Positions 34,224 to 43,629 of a DNA stretch of 64,000 nucleotides are shown piece by piece (the first letter of the stretch is position 1; each line of letters begins with the position of its first letter). This DNA comes from Xanthobacter oligotrophicus (lineage in GTDB: Bacteria; Pseudomonadota; Alphaproteobacteria; Rhizobiales; Xanthobacteraceae), in NCBI RefSeq assembly GCF_008364685.1, contig NZ_VTTL01000009.1, forward strand, positions 62,001-126,000, read 5' to 3'. The notes beneath the pieces were generated by a model. The model did not search any database. It saw only the letters and a list, made by a program, of their open reading frames with translations, and was not told the DNA's origin. The position numbers and the translations under genes are program-made.

Positions 34224-36355
34224 CGGTGCCGGCCCCCGCGGCGCACCTGACCGAGGCCGACCGCACCCTAGCGGCCGAATACGTGCTCGGCACCCTTGAT
34301 TCGGAAGAGCGAAAGAACGTGCGTGCGCGCATCGCGGCCGATCCCCCGTTCGCGGGGCTGGTGCGGCTGTGGGAGCGCCGCCTGTCGCCGCTCCACGAAC
34401 TTGCCGTCCCGGTGACGCCGCCGCCCTCGATCTGGCGGGTGATCGTCGCCGATCTCAAGGCCGCGCCGGCCGCTGCGCCGCCCAAGACGCTTCGCAAGGT
34501 TCCACCACCGGCCGAGCCCGCGCCGCGCCCGGTGGTCGGGGAGGTGCGCCCCGGCCGGGCGCCCGCGCCCCGGCCCCAGGGACCGGTGGCAACCGTGCGC
34601 CGGCTGTTCGGCTTCGCCCCTCCCGGACGCGGAGCAGGGGAGGGGCCCCCGCGCCCGAAGCGGCCGGCCCCGGTCCCGCCGCCTGCCGCGCCTCCGGTGC
34701 CGGTGGCTCTCAGAGTGCCCGGCGGGCGGACCCTCGGCGGCGCTATTCAGGATGCCGTCGCCGCCGGCCTGCTGCCGCCCGCCCCTCCCTTGCCTGAACC
34801 ACCGCCGCAGGCCGCTGCGTCGGAGCGGGCCGATTCCTTGCCGCCCCCGCTCAAGCTGGCGCCCCCTGCGCCGCCGCGCCCGCGTCCGGTGCCGGAACCG
34901 CTGACGCCGCCCCCGGCCTTCATCTTCCTGGAGCCCGATCCGCCGCCAGCCGCCGAAGGCACCGAGACCGGGACGGATCAGGTATTGCCCGCGCCGCCTC
35001 CGGCGGACGAGGGCGCGCTGACCGCTGGGCCGCCACCACCACCGCCCTTCACGTTCCTGGAGCCTGAGGCACCGTCGCCCGACGCTTTTTCGCCGACCGC
35101 GGTGGGCGCGAATCAGCCCGCGCCATCGACAGCAGACGAGGGCGCCGCGCCTGCGGTCCATGCTGCCGAGATCGCGGCAGGGGCGGATCAGGCCTCGCCT
35201 GGGCTGCTACAGGACGGCGTGACGCCTGCGCTACCCGGAAGCCCGGCGATCCCCATGCCCGGCGTTTTCGAGGCGGAGGCGATAGCCAGTTCCGCCTTCG
35301 ATTCGGTCGAGGCCGCGCCAATCTCCGGTTTGCCGGTGCCGACATCCGTCGTGGCAGCGGAATCCCATGCCACCAGTGCCGAGGGCGGCTCTCAGGTCCC
35401 GGCGGAACTGCTGATTACGGTTTTGCCTTACGGCCCGGAGGAGGTCGCGAGCCTGGAGACGGTGCGGCCACCGTCCGGGACGGCAGACGTCGCAGCCTCT
35501 TTCGGGGATGACGGCTTGGGCGTCGCCGATGCAGTCCGTGACGCGACTGCCGAGGCTGGCGCGGGGGATGCGTCATCACCCCATGCGCAACCGGCTGAGG
35601 TGGCGGCGAGCGCGGAGGCCGCGTCCCCGGAGCCTCGCACCGAGCCTGCCACCTTCGAGCCGGCCCCTCTCCAATCCGTCCCCGCCCAATCCACCTTGGC
35701 CACGGCCCCCCCCATCGAGCCGACCCCGGTCGAGCCCTCCGCCGAGCCGCCCTCCGCCGATCCCGCGGCCGGCGCCAAGGGGGAGGAGGCGCCGCCTTTG
35801 CCTGGCTGGGCCGCGGTGGTGGCGTCCGGCGTGGTCTCGGCGCTGCCGGAGCCTGCCGCGGCGGGCGATGAAGCCGCGCCCGCCGATGGGCTGCGCCGGC
35901 CGATGCGGCGGAGCAGCTTTCCGTGGCGGGCGGCGACGCTCACGCTGACGGCGCTGCTCATCGCCGTCGCCGCTTTCGCCGCCTATCGCGAATGGTTCTG
36001 GCCGCGCGACGGCCAATGGGTGGGCGTGCTCCAGAGCGAGCCGCTGCCGTCCATCGCCGTCCGCCTCGATCCGGACAGCGGCGTGATCTTCGTGCGCAGC
36101 TTTGCGCCCGTACCGCCGGAGGGCGAGATCAACCGGCTGTGGCTGCTGGTTCCCGGCCGGCCGGCGCTGCTGCTCGGCGCGTTCACCGCCGGACTGTCCG
36201 GCCGCACGCCGGCGCTCGCAGGTCTCGGCCGGAACCGGCTCGGCGCGGCCGAAGTGGTGGTGACGCAGGAGCCGAAGCTCGGCTCGGGCGCTGCCTCCGC
36301 AGACGGGCAGCCGCCGGGCAAGGTGGTTTATCGCGGACGCCTCGCACCGGAGTGA
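34220..36355 (+). CDS. RskA-like anti-sigma factor with a very long Pro/Ala-rich insert
   Basis: A 711-residue protein, about three times the usual 230-250. Residues 1-80 form the anti-sigma domain (LTEADRTLAAEYVLGTLDSE, LVRLWERRLSPLHELA). Residues about 90-560 are low-complexity, rich in Pro, Ala and Glu. One membrane helix lies near 572-592 (ATLTLTALLIAVAAFAAYRE), followed by a periplasmic RskA C-terminal domain (GQWVGVLQSEPLPSIAVRLD, INRLWLLVPGRPALLLGAF). It should hold the sigma factor at the membrane until a signal triggers proteolysis. The insert would sit in the cytoplasm as a long flexible tether; this is unusual. Confidence 0.85.
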   Translation: MTVPAPAAHLTEADRTLAAEYVLGTLDSEERKNVRARIAADPPFAGLVRLWERRLSPLHELAVPVTPPPSIWRVIVADLKAAPAAAPPKTLRKVPPPAEPAPRPVVGEVRPGRAPAPRPQGPVATVRRLFGFAPPGRGAGEGPPRPKRPAPVPPPAAPPVPVALRVPGGRTLGGAIQDAVAAGLLPPAPPLPEPPPQAAASERADSLPPPLKLAPPAPPRPRPVPEPLTPPPAFIFLEPDPPPAAEGTETGTDQVLPAPPPADEGALTAGPPPPPPFTFLEPEAPSPDAFSPTAVGANQPAPSTADEGAAPAVHAAEIAAGADQASPGLLQDGVTPALPGSPAIPMPGVFEAEAIASSAFDSVEAAPISGLPVPTSVVAAESHATSAEGGSQVPAELLITVLPYGPEEVASLETVRPPSGTADVAASFGDDGLGVADAVRDATAEAGAGDASSPHAQPAEVAASAEAASPEPRTEPATFEPAPLQSVPAQSTLATAPPIEPTPVEPSAEPPSADPAAGAKGEEAPPLPGWAAVVASGVVSALPEPAAAGDEAAPADGLRRPMRRSSFPWRAATLTLTALLIAVAAFAAYREWFWPRDGQWVGVLQSEPLPSIAVRLDPDSGVIFVRSFAPVPPEGEINRLWLLVPGRPALLLGAFTAGLSGRTPALAGLGRNRLGAAEVVVTQEPKLGSGAASADGQPPGKVVYRGRLAPE

Positions 36356-36372
36356 GCGCGCGGGAGCCGGAT

Positions 36373-36399
36373 CTGATCGGATTGAATCAATCCGATCAG
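36373..36399. promoter_or_regulatory. Perfect 12 bp inverted repeat between the anti-sigma gene and speB
   Basis: CTGATCGGATTG, loop AAT, CAATCCGATCAG, 18 bp after the anti-sigma stop and 69 bp before the speB ATG. There is no T-run on either side, so it may be an operator of speB as well as a transcript end. Confidence 0.5.
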
Positions 36400-36467
36400 C
36401 GAAAATGCTTATGATACCGGCGCTGCGGCGCCGGGCGCTTTCGGCCGCCGCCCATTCGAGGAGTGTC

Positions 36468-37463
36468 ATGTCGAGCACCACCCCGACCGATCCGCTGCAT
36501 CCCCGCCCGGTGGATCGCGCCCTTGATCCCGGCTTCCGCCACGGCCAGTCCACCGAGCCCAATTATTCCGGCGTCACCTCCTTCCTGCGCCGGCGCTATG
36601 CGCGCGACGGCGGCGGAGCGGAGGTGGTGGTGTGGGGCGTGCCGCTGGATGTGGCCGTCTCCAACCGGCCGGGCACGCGATTCGGGCCGCGCGCCATCCG
36701 CGCCGCATCCACCATCCTGGATGGCGACCCGTTCTATCCCTTCGGCATCGACCCGTTCGAGACGCTGGATGTGGTCGATGGCGGGGACTGTGTCTTCGAC
36801 TACGGCCTGCCCGCCGGGATCCCGGCCGCCATCGCCGCGCAGGCGCGTGCGCACTATGCCCGGGGCGCCCATCTGGTGAGCCTCGGCGGCGATCATTTCC
36901 TTACCTATCCGGTGCTTAAGGCTCTCACGGCCCATCTCGGCGAGCCGGTGGCGCTGGTGCAGTTCGATGCGCACCAGGATACCTGGGAAGACGGTGGCGA
37001 CCGGGTGGACCACGGCACCATGATCACCCGCGCCGTGAAGGACGGGCTGATCCGGGTCGATCGCTCGATCCAGGTTGGTATCCGCACCTACGCCCCCCAG
37101 ACCTGCGGTATCGAGATCGTCCACGGGTTGACGGCCGCCGAGATGGGGCCGATCGCGCTGGCGGACCACATCGCCGACCGGGTCGGGGATGCCCCGGTCT
37201 ATGTCACGTTCGACATCGATGCGTTGGACCCCGCCTTCGCGCCGGGCACCGGCACGCCGGTGTGCGGCGGCCTTTCCACCCGCGAGGCGATCTCGTGCCT
37301 GCGGCGGCTCGGCGGTCTCGACCTGAAGGGCTTCGACGTGGTGGAGGTGTCCCCGCCCTATGACCATGCGGAGATCACCGCGCTCGCGGGGGCGACACTG
37401 GCCTCGGTCTACCTGTGCCTCCTTGCCGAGCGCAAGGCGACCGGGCGGCCGGTCGCGCTCTGA
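36468..37463 (+). CDS. speB: Agmatinase-family ureohydrolase
   Basis: A 331-residue enzyme of the arginase/agmatinase fold with the full manganese site: SLGGDHFLTYP, VQFDAHQDTWED and VTFDIDALDPAFAPGTGTP. The C-terminus GFDVVEVSPPYDHAEITALA is typical of agmatinases, which split agmatine into putrescine and urea. Related guanidino-acid hydrolases share these motifs, so the substrate is likely but not proven. Start: ATG at 36468 after GAGGAG; the frame to 36405 has no ribosome site. Confidence 0.88.
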   Translation: MSSTTPTDPLHPRPVDRALDPGFRHGQSTEPNYSGVTSFLRRRYARDGGGAEVVVWGVPLDVAVSNRPGTRFGPRAIRAASTILDGDPFYPFGIDPFETLDVVDGGDCVFDYGLPAGIPAAIAAQARAHYARGAHLVSLGGDHFLTYPVLKALTAHLGEPVALVQFDAHQDTWEDGGDRVDHGTMITRAVKDGLIRVDRSIQVGIRTYAPQTCGIEIVHGLTAAEMGPIALADHIADRVGDAPVYVTFDIDALDPAFAPGTGTPVCGGLSTREAISCLRRLGGLDLKGFDVVEVSPPYDHAEITALAGATLASVYLCLLAERKATGRPVAL

Positions 37464-37555
37464 GGCGCGCCGGGCGGCCCGGCAGGGGGCGAAACCTTGC
37501 GGGGCCGTAGCGGATGTGGGACAGCGGGACCGGTCGTGGCGGAAAGGAATACAGC

Positions 37556-38656
37556 GTGAAGGGAAGCGGCCCGACGGCGCTCAACTACCTCGTGCCGGGG
37601 TCGGGCCTCGCGCTCGCGCTGTTCCTGAAGGCGTGGCCGGACCTCGCGCCGGGCTCGGAAGGTCTGGTGCCGGGCATCGCCGCGGTCCTCGCCATCGCGC
37701 TGCTGTGCGGTTCGGCGATCTCGTCGGTCGCCCATGCGGACGTGGTGGCACGCCGCCTTGGCCAGCCCTACGGCGTCCTGCTGCTCACCATGTCCGTCAC
37801 CATCATCGAGGTCTCGGTGATGGCCTCGATGATGCTCCATGGCGAGAACAACCCGACCCTGGCGCGGGAATCGGTGTTTTCCGTGCTGATGATCGTCAAT
37901 ACCGGCATCGTCGGCCTGTGCCTGCTGCTCGGCAGCCTCAGGCACCGGGAACAGACCATCCAGCAACAGGGCGTCTCGGGCTACCTCTCAGTGATGATTG
38001 CGCTGGGAGTGATGCTGCTGGTTTTGCCAGCCGAGACCCACGAGGGCGAGACCGGCACCTTCTCCCCCCGGCAGCTCATCTTCATGAGCTTCGTCGCGAT
38101 CTCGCTCTACGGGGCGTTCCTGTACATGCAGACGGTGCGCTACCGCGAGCACTACGAGAGCCAGCCGGAGGGCCACAGCGACGCGCCGCCCACGCCGAAC
38201 GCGTTTGCGCTCAGCCTTGTCATGCTGCTCGCGAGCCTTGCGGCGGTGGTCGCCTTGTCGAAGCACGTGGCGGCGGCCTTCGAGGACTTTCTCGGCAATT
38301 TCGCGCTGGCTGATCCCGACGCCGTGACCGGCGCCCTCATCGCGCTGCTGATCCTGTTGCCGGAAGGCATCGCCGCGGTGCGGGCGGCCTCCCGCAACCA
38401 CCTCCAGCATTCGTTGAACATCGCGTTGGGCTCGGCGCTGGCCACGGTGGCGCTCACCATCCCGGCCATGGCCTTCATCTCGACGCTCATCGGCCACTCC
38501 ATGGTCCTCGGCCTCGACACCGAGGACCGCACCATGCTGCTGGTCACCTTCGTGCTGTCCATCCTGTCGTTCGGCACGGGGCGGACTAATGCGCTGAACG
38601 GCGTTGTGCATCTCATCGTCTTCTGCGTCTATGTGATGCTGCTGTTCATGCCGTAG
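37556..38656 (+). CDS. Calcium (sodium)/proton antiporter, ChaA/Cax family
   Basis: A 366-residue inner-membrane protein with about eleven helices in two related halves. Each half holds the acidic antiporter motif: LTMSVTIIEVSVMASMM in the first and LIALLILLPEGIAAVRAA in the second. The family exports Ca2+ or Na+ in exchange for protons. Start given is GTG at 37556, seven bases after GGAAAGGAA; an ATG at 37514 would add 14 hydrophilic residues but has no ribosome site. Convergent to none; follows speB by 92 bp. Confidence 0.85.
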   Translation: MKGSGPTALNYLVPGSGLALALFLKAWPDLAPGSEGLVPGIAAVLAIALLCGSAISSVAHADVVARRLGQPYGVLLLTMSVTIIEVSVMASMMLHGENNPTLARESVFSVLMIVNTGIVGLCLLLGSLRHREQTIQQQGVSGYLSVMIALGVMLLVLPAETHEGETGTFSPRQLIFMSFVAISLYGAFLYMQTVRYREHYESQPEGHSDAPPTPNAFALSLVMLLASLAAVVALSKHVAAAFEDFLGNFALADPDAVTGALIALLILLPEGIAAVRAASRNHLQHSLNIALGSALATVALTIPAMAFISTLIGHSMVLGLDTEDRTMLLVTFVLSILSFGTGRTNALNGVVHLIVFCVYVMLLFMP

Positions 38657-38731
38657 GGCGGGGCGGCGACAGGTGGACAGGCGGCGGGCCAGATGGCATG
38701 TTCCGCCCGATTTTTGAACGAGGCGCGGGCC

Positions 38732-39142
38732 GTGAAGAACTTCCTGCTTTATATCTTCACCTGGTGGAACAAGCAGACCGTCGGCACCATGTGGTGGACG
38801 AAGCGGTTCGGCGAGTTCGTGGGCGAGGATGAGTTCGGCAATCGCTATTTCCGCACCAAGGGCGGCAAGATCGACCCGACGCTGGGCTTCGAGCGCCGCT
38901 GGGTCATCTACCCCGGCTATGCGGAAGCCTCCACCATTCCGCCCGGCTGGTGGGGCTGGATGCACCACCGCGTGGACACCCCGCCGGTGGACGAGGCCTA
39001 TACCCCCCGCTCCTGGCAGAAGCCGCACCGCCGCAACATGACCGGCTCGCCCGGCGCCTACCGGCCCAAGGGCTCGGTTCTGGCCGGCGGCCTGCGGCCC
39101 CGCGTCACCGGCGACTACAAGGCCTGGACCCCCGGCGATTGA
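38732..39142 (+). CDS. NDUFA12-like complex I accessory subunit
   Basis: A 136-residue protein matching the NDUFA12/B17.2 family: NFLLYIFTWWNKQTVGTMWW, VGEDEFGNRYFRTK and RRWVIYPGYAEASTIPPGWW. In alphaproteobacteria this is one of the accessory subunits that complex I shares with mitochondria. Start: GTG at 38732 gives the usual (M)KNFLL N-terminus; an ATG at 38693 adds 13 non-conserved residues. It starts the conserved block with the DUF2155 and aat genes. Confidence 0.92.
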   Translation: MKNFLLYIFTWWNKQTVGTMWWTKRFGEFVGEDEFGNRYFRTKGGKIDPTLGFERRWVIYPGYAEASTIPPGWWGWMHHRVDTPPVDEAYTPRSWQKPHRRNMTGSPGAYRPKGSVLAGGLRPRVTGDYKAWTPGD

Positions 39143-39283
39143 TGGTCGCTCGCGCACGGCAACCTTCCGCGCGCCATCGCCTTATTCGCCCGGTCGCCTT
39201 GCCGCTGCCCGAATCCGGCGCTTCAGAAGGGCGGCGTGGCGAATGCCCGCCGCCTTCAGATTTTGTAACGGGTTGATGTCCTG

Positions 39284-39970
39284 ATGCGCCTTTACCGTAC
39301 CGTGCCGCTTCTCGCCGCGGCGTTTCTCGCCGGCACGGCATCCGCGGCACTGGCGCAGGTGCAGTATCAGCGTCCGGGCCAGATCGAATCCACGCCCCTC
39401 GCGCCCCCCGGCACGATTCCAGCGCCGCCCGGCACCGTTCCGGCTCCCCGTCCGGCCGCGCCCTCCGCCGCCCCGGCCCCCCGGCCGGTGACGCCCGGCA
39501 CGGTCCAGCGTGGCCCGGCGCCGGCCTTGCCCCCCGGCGTCCAGCCGGCGCCTGGCCCGGCTCCCGTTGCGGCGCCACCGCCAGCCCCGAACTCGGATGC
39601 GGGCGGCGACGTGGTGGTGGTGCAGCCGCCGACCCAGAAGATCGCCAATGCCTTTGCGGTCTTTGCCGGCCTCGACAAGATCACCGGCCGCATCACGGCG
39701 TTCGACGTGGCTATCGGCGAGACGGCGCAGTTCGGTGCGCTCCAGGTGACGCCGCGCGTCTGCTACACGCGGCCGGCCACCGAGACGCAGAACACCACCT
39801 CCTTCGCCGAGGTGAACGAGGTGACGCTGGCGGGACAGGCCAAGCGCATCTTCACCGGGTGGATGTTCGCCTCCAGCCCCGGCCTCCATGCGGTGGAGCA
39901 CCCCATCTACGACGTGTGGCTGATCGGCTGCAAAGCCTCGGCCCCGGTGACCGCGCGCGGCCAGCAGTAG
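39284..39970 (+). CDS. DUF2155 exported protein
   Basis: A 228-residue protein. A signal peptide ([19 protein letters not shown]) is followed by about 80 residues of Pro/Ala-rich linker, then the DUF2155 domain ([60 protein letters not shown]). The family is alphaproteobacterial and periplasmic, and is regularly found beside NDUFA12 and aat; its function is unknown. The last 64 bp overlap the 3' end of aat on the other strand, so both genes are encoded there at once. Confidence 0.88.
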   Translation: MRLYRTVPLLAAAFLAGTASAALAQVQYQRPGQIESTPLAPPGTIPAPPGTVPAPRPAAPSAAPAPRPVTPGTVQRGPAPALPPGVQPAPGPAPVAAPPPAPNSDAGGDVVVVQPPTQKIANAFAVFAGLDKITGRITAFDVAIGETAQFGALQVTPRVCYTRPATETQNTTSFAEVNEVTLAGQAKRIFTGWMFASSPGLHAVEHPIYDVWLIGCKASAPVTARGQQ

Positions 39971-40578
39971 AAGTCCGCCTCGCCCTGGAGGGCGTGATCG
40001 AGCAGGCGGTGGTAGTGCCGCCGCGACACCTCGATGGCGCCGAAGGTCTTCAGGTGGCTGGTGACGAACTGGGTGTCCAGCAGCCGGAAGCCGCCGGCGA
40101 TCAGCCGTCCCACCAGATGCACGAGGGCGACCTTCGAGGCGTCGGTCTCGCGGTGGAACATGCTCTCGCCGAAGAAGGCGCCGCCGAGCCGCACCCCATA
40201 CAGCCCGCCCACCAGTTTCCCGTCGCGCCAGGCTTCCACCGTGTGGCAGCGCCCGCGCAGGAACAATTCGCCGTAGAGCTTGCGGATCCGCTCGTTGATC
40301 CAGGTCTTCTCGCGGCCCTCCTGCGGCTCGGAGCAACCGTCGATGACGGCGTCGAAGTCGTGGTCGACGCGCACTTCGAACTTGTCGGAGCGCACGGTGC
40401 GGGCGAGGCGGGAGGAGATGTGGAAGCCGTCCAGCGGGATGATGCCGCGCCGCTCCGGCTCGATCCAGTAGAGGCCGGGATCGTCGGCACTTTCCGCCAT
40501 GGGAAAGATGCCGCAGGCATAGGCCTTCAGCAGGACATCGGGTGTGATCTCGACGATCTGGTCGCTCAGCCGGCTCAT
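39907..40578 (-). CDS. aat: Leucyl/phenylalanyl-tRNA--protein transferase
   Basis: A 223-residue Aat enzyme, which adds Leu or Phe to proteins starting with Arg or Lys and so feeds the N-end rule (ClpS/ClpAP). Family motifs: [58 protein letters not shown] and [16 protein letters not shown]. Start: ATG at 40578 ([14 protein letters not shown]). The C-terminal 21 codons overlap the end of the DUF2155 gene in antisense, leaving no room for a terminator between them. Confidence 0.95.
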   Translation of the reverse strand: MSRLSDQIVEITPDVLLKAYACGIFPMAESADDPGLYWIEPERRGIIPLDGFHISSRLARTVRSDKFEVRVDHDFDAVIDGCSEPQEGREKTWINERIRKLYGELFLRGRCHTVEAWRDGKLVGGLYGVRLGGAFFGESMFHRETDASKVALVHLVGRLIAGGFRLLDTQFVTSHLKTFGAIEVSRRHYHRLLDHALQGEADFYCWPRAVTGAEALQPISHTS

Positions 40579-40624
40579 GGAGAGCAATGATAGCAGGAAA
40601 TGGCGCGACCGTGTGGCCGCCGCC

Positions 40625-41806
40625 TCACCCCCGCTTCAGGAAGTCGCCGATCCGCGCCACCGCTTCCGTCATGTCGGGAGCCGCGCCCGCATAGGAGATG
40701 CGCAGGAACTGGTGGCCGTGGAAGGGGTCGAAATCCACCCCCGGCGTCGTCGCCACATGCGCCGCGTCCAGCATGCGGCGGGCGAAGGCGGCGCTGTCGT
40801 TGGTGAAGTCGGACACGTCCGCGTAGAGATAGAAGGCGCCGTCCGCCGGCAGGAAGCGCTTGAGCCCCGCCTGGGGCAGGCCTTCCGTCAGGATGCGGCG
40901 GTTCTCCACATAGGTCGCCTTGACGAGGTCCATCTCGGCCCGGCCCTCGAAGGCGGCGTCGGCGGCGATCTGGGACAGGGTCGGCACGGAGATGGAGAGG
41001 TTCTGCTGAAGCCGTTCCATGGTGCGCGACACGCCCGGCGGCACCACCATCCAGCCCACCCGCCAGCCGGTCATGCAGAAATATTTGGAGAAGGAATTGA
41101 TGACGGTGACGTCGTCGCCGATCTCCACCCCGCTCACCGCCGGGAAGGCGTAGTCGAGCCCGTGGTAGATCTCGTCGGAGATGAAGGCGAGGTTCAGGTC
41201 GCGGGCGCAGGCGTAGAGCGCGGTCAGGGCGGCGCGGTCCATCATGGTGCCGGTGGGGTTGGCGGGGCTCGCCACCAGCACGCCCTTGAGCGGGGCCTTG
41301 CGGTGGGCCTCCAGCAGCCGCTCGGGGGTCAGGGCATGGCGGTCTTCCGCGCGGGTCTCGATCAGCACCGGCTCGCAACCCAGCGCATGGAGCACGTGCC
41401 GGTAGGGCGGATAGCCGGGTGCGGCGATGGCCACCCGGTCGCCGGGCTCGAACAGGGCCAGGAAGGCGAGCACGAAGCCGCCGGACGAGCCATGGGTCAC
41501 CACGATGCGCTCGGGGTCAACGGCGACGCCATGGGTCTCGCCATAATGGCGGGCGATGCGGGCGCGCAGGGCCGGAATGCCGAGGGCGGCGGTATAGCCC
41601 ACCTGCCCGGCCTCCAGCGCCGCCGCCGCCGCCCGCCGGGCTACGGTGGGGGCGGGGGCGGCCGGCTGGCCTACTTCCAGATGGATGACATGGCCGCCGC
41701 CGGCTTCGATGCGGGCGGCGTGCTCCATCACATCCATGACGATGAACGGCTCCACCGCGCTGCGGCGGGAGAGGGCGATGGAGCGGGGGAAGGGCGCTGT
41801 GGCCAT
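40625..41806 (-). CDS. PLP-dependent class I/II aminotransferase
   Basis: A 393-residue fold-type I aminotransferase. The PLP Lys lies in [20 protein letters not shown]; the ring-stacking and phosphate-binding parts are [26 protein letters not shown] and [12 protein letters not shown]. The C-terminal Arg for the substrate carboxylate is in [10 protein letters not shown]. The substrate (aspartate, aromatic or other) cannot be told from sequence alone. Start: ATG at 41806; a longer frame has no ribosome site. Gene ends 46 bp before aat, on the same strand. Confidence 0.88.
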   Translation of the reverse strand: MATAPFPRSIALSRRSAVEPFIVMDVMEHAARIEAGGGHVIHLEVGQPAAPAPTVARRAAAAALEAGQVGYTAALGIPALRARIARHYGETHGVAVDPERIVVTHGSSGGFVLAFLALFEPGDRVAIAAPGYPPYRHVLHALGCEPVLIETRAEDRHALTPERLLEAHRKAPLKGVLVASPANPTGTMMDRAALTALYACARDLNLAFISDEIYHGLDYAFPAVSGVEIGDDVTVINSFSKYFCMTGWRVGWMVVPPGVSRTMERLQQNLSISVPTLSQIAADAAFEGRAEMDLVKATYVENRRILTEGLPQAGLKRFLPADGAFYLYADVSDFTNDSAAFARRMLDAAHVATTPGVDFDPFHGHQFLRISYAGAAPDMTEAVARIGDFLKRG

Positions 41807-42163
41807 GCTGCGATTTCCAGCTTGTTTCGTGCATTGGCGGACCACGACGCAGCGGAAGGTCCGCGCTGCCGTGCTGCCGCCTTAATCTGACTGTCCCTGA
41901 GACGGGTTCGCCTCAACGTGAAGACCGGTGCATTGACCAGGGGTCCGGCGGACACCAGTGTCCGGCTGTCTCGTAGCCTGCGCCGTCGCGGGCGCCAATA
42001 GGGCGCCCAAGGGGGCGAAGATCGGGCGAGGACGGGGCGATGATGTCGGCCGGCACGGGTGCTGGCAACGTTGATGTCGTCGCAGCCCGGATGCATGCGT
42101 CGCCGCCGGCATGGGGTGGCGCGGACCAGAGGGATCGAGGAAACGGATCGAAGCCGAGCGATA
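41807..42163. other. 357 bp divergent promoter region
   Basis: Lies between the aminotransferase and the M48 protease genes. It contains two hairpins: CGGACAC-CA-GTGTCCG (41949-41964) and GGGCGCC-AATAG-GGCGCCC (41990-42008). No gene with coding character. Confidence 0.4.
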
Positions 42164-43603
42164 ATGCCCATGCCTTCTTCATCCCTGTCTTTTCTGTCGG
42201 TCGTCCGCGCATCCGGCCGGGCCCTGGCCCGCGGCCTGTGCCTTGCGGCCGCCGTGGCGCTGCCGATCCAGGTCGCAATGGCGCAGGAGCAGGCCCGCAA
42301 GGGTCCGAGCACCATCCGCGACACCGAGATCGAGGCGCTGCTGAAGGACTATACCCGCCCCATCCTCAAGTCGGCGGGCCTCGGCCAGCAGAATGTCGAG
42401 GTGGTGCTCATTTCCGAGCGATCGTTCAACGCCTTCGTGGCCGACGGCAAGCGCATCTTCGTCAACACCGGCGCGCTGGTTGATTCGACCACGCCCAACC
42501 AGATCATCGGCGTCCTGGCCCACGAGACCGGCCATATCGCCGGTGGCCACCTCGCCCGCATGCGCGAGCAGCTGGCGGGTGCCCAGACCATGGCCATCGT
42601 CGCCATGCTGCTGGCGGCCGGTGGCATGGCGGCGGGCGCCGCGGGCGGCATGAACGGGCGCGACCTCGGCAATGTGGGCGGCGCGGCCATGTCGGCGCCC
42701 CAGGAACTGATCCGGCGCTCGCTCCTCAACTACCAGCGGGGCGAGGAGGCGGCCGCCGACCGTTCTGCGGTGAAGTATCTGGATGCCACCCACCAGTCGG
42801 CCAAGGGCATGCTGGAGACCTTCCAGCGCTTCCAGAACGACCAGCTCTTCATCAGCCAGCGGGTGGATCCCTATTCGCTGAGCCATCCCATGGCCCGCGA
42901 GCGCATCGCCGCGCTGGAGCAGCTCGCCAAGGCCAGCCCCTATTACGAGGCCAAGGATCCGCCCGCGCTCCAGGCCCGCCACGACATGATGCGGGCCAAG
43001 CTCATCGGCTTCATGGAGCGGCCGGAGACGGTGGCGCGGCGCTATCCGGCCTCAGACACCTCCATGGCGGCGCAATATGCACGGGCGATCTCGGCTTACC
43101 GCTTCGGCAATGTGAATGGCTCGGTGGCCCAGATCGACGCGCTCATCGCCCGCGATCCGTCCAACCCCTATTTCTACGAGCTGAAGGGTCAGGCCCTGCT
43201 GGAGGCCGGACGGGCAGCCGAATCGGTTGCCCCGCTGCGCAAGGCGGTGGCCATGACCAACGGCGCCCCCCTCATCCGGTCCATGCTCGGGCAGGCGCTG
43301 GTGCAGGCGGGCAATCCCTCCTACACCCAGGAAGCGATTCGCGAGCTGGTGCAGGCCACCCAGCGTGATCCCAATTCCGCCTCGGCCTGGCGGTCCCTCT
43401 CCCTGGCCTATGGCCGCTCCGGCGACCTCGCCAACGCCGACCTTGCCGCGGCCCAGAGCAGTTTCGCCGAGGGCGAGTTCAAGCTCGGGCGCGAGCTGGC
43501 CGCCCGCGCCCGCCAACGTTTTCCGCAGGGCTCGCCGGGTTGGTTGCAGGCCGACGACCTGGTGAACTTCAAACCGCCCAAAAGCGCCGCCAACCAGCAG
43601 TGA
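42164..43603 (+). CDS. M48 metalloprotease with TPR domain (BepA-like)
   Basis: A 479-residue exported protease. A signal peptide lies at about 20-42 (CLAAAVALPIQVAMAQ). The zinc motif HETGHIAGGH (HExxH) is in the M48 domain, with the third ligand region in NYQRGEEAAADRSAVKYL. The C-terminal 200 residues form TPR repeats (ANPYFYELKGQ-like NPYFYELKGQALLEAGRAAE). BepA-type enzymes clear or help assemble outer-membrane proteins. Start: ATG at 42164 among several candidates. Followed after 26 bp by a DsbA-like gene, aroQ, accB and accC, a conserved Rhizobiales order. Confidence 0.9.
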   Translation: MPMPSSSLSFLSVVRASGRALARGLCLAAAVALPIQVAMAQEQARKGPSTIRDTEIEALLKDYTRPILKSAGLGQQNVEVVLISERSFNAFVADGKRIFVNTGALVDSTTPNQIIGVLAHETGHIAGGHLARMREQLAGAQTMAIVAMLLAAGGMAAGAAGGMNGRDLGNVGGAAMSAPQELIRRSLLNYQRGEEAAADRSAVKYLDATHQSAKGMLETFQRFQNDQLFISQRVDPYSLSHPMARERIAALEQLAKASPYYEAKDPPALQARHDMMRAKLIGFMERPETVARRYPASDTSMAAQYARAISAYRFGNVNGSVAQIDALIARDPSNPYFYELKGQALLEAGRAAESVAPLRKAVAMTNGAPLIRSMLGQALVQAGNPSYTQEAIRELVQATQRDPNSASAWRSLSLAYGRSGDLANADLAAAQSSFAEGEFKLGRELAARARQRFPQGSPGWLQADDLVNFKPPKSAANQQ

Positions 43604-43629
43604 CACTCTTTCACCCCATGGAGAATTGA

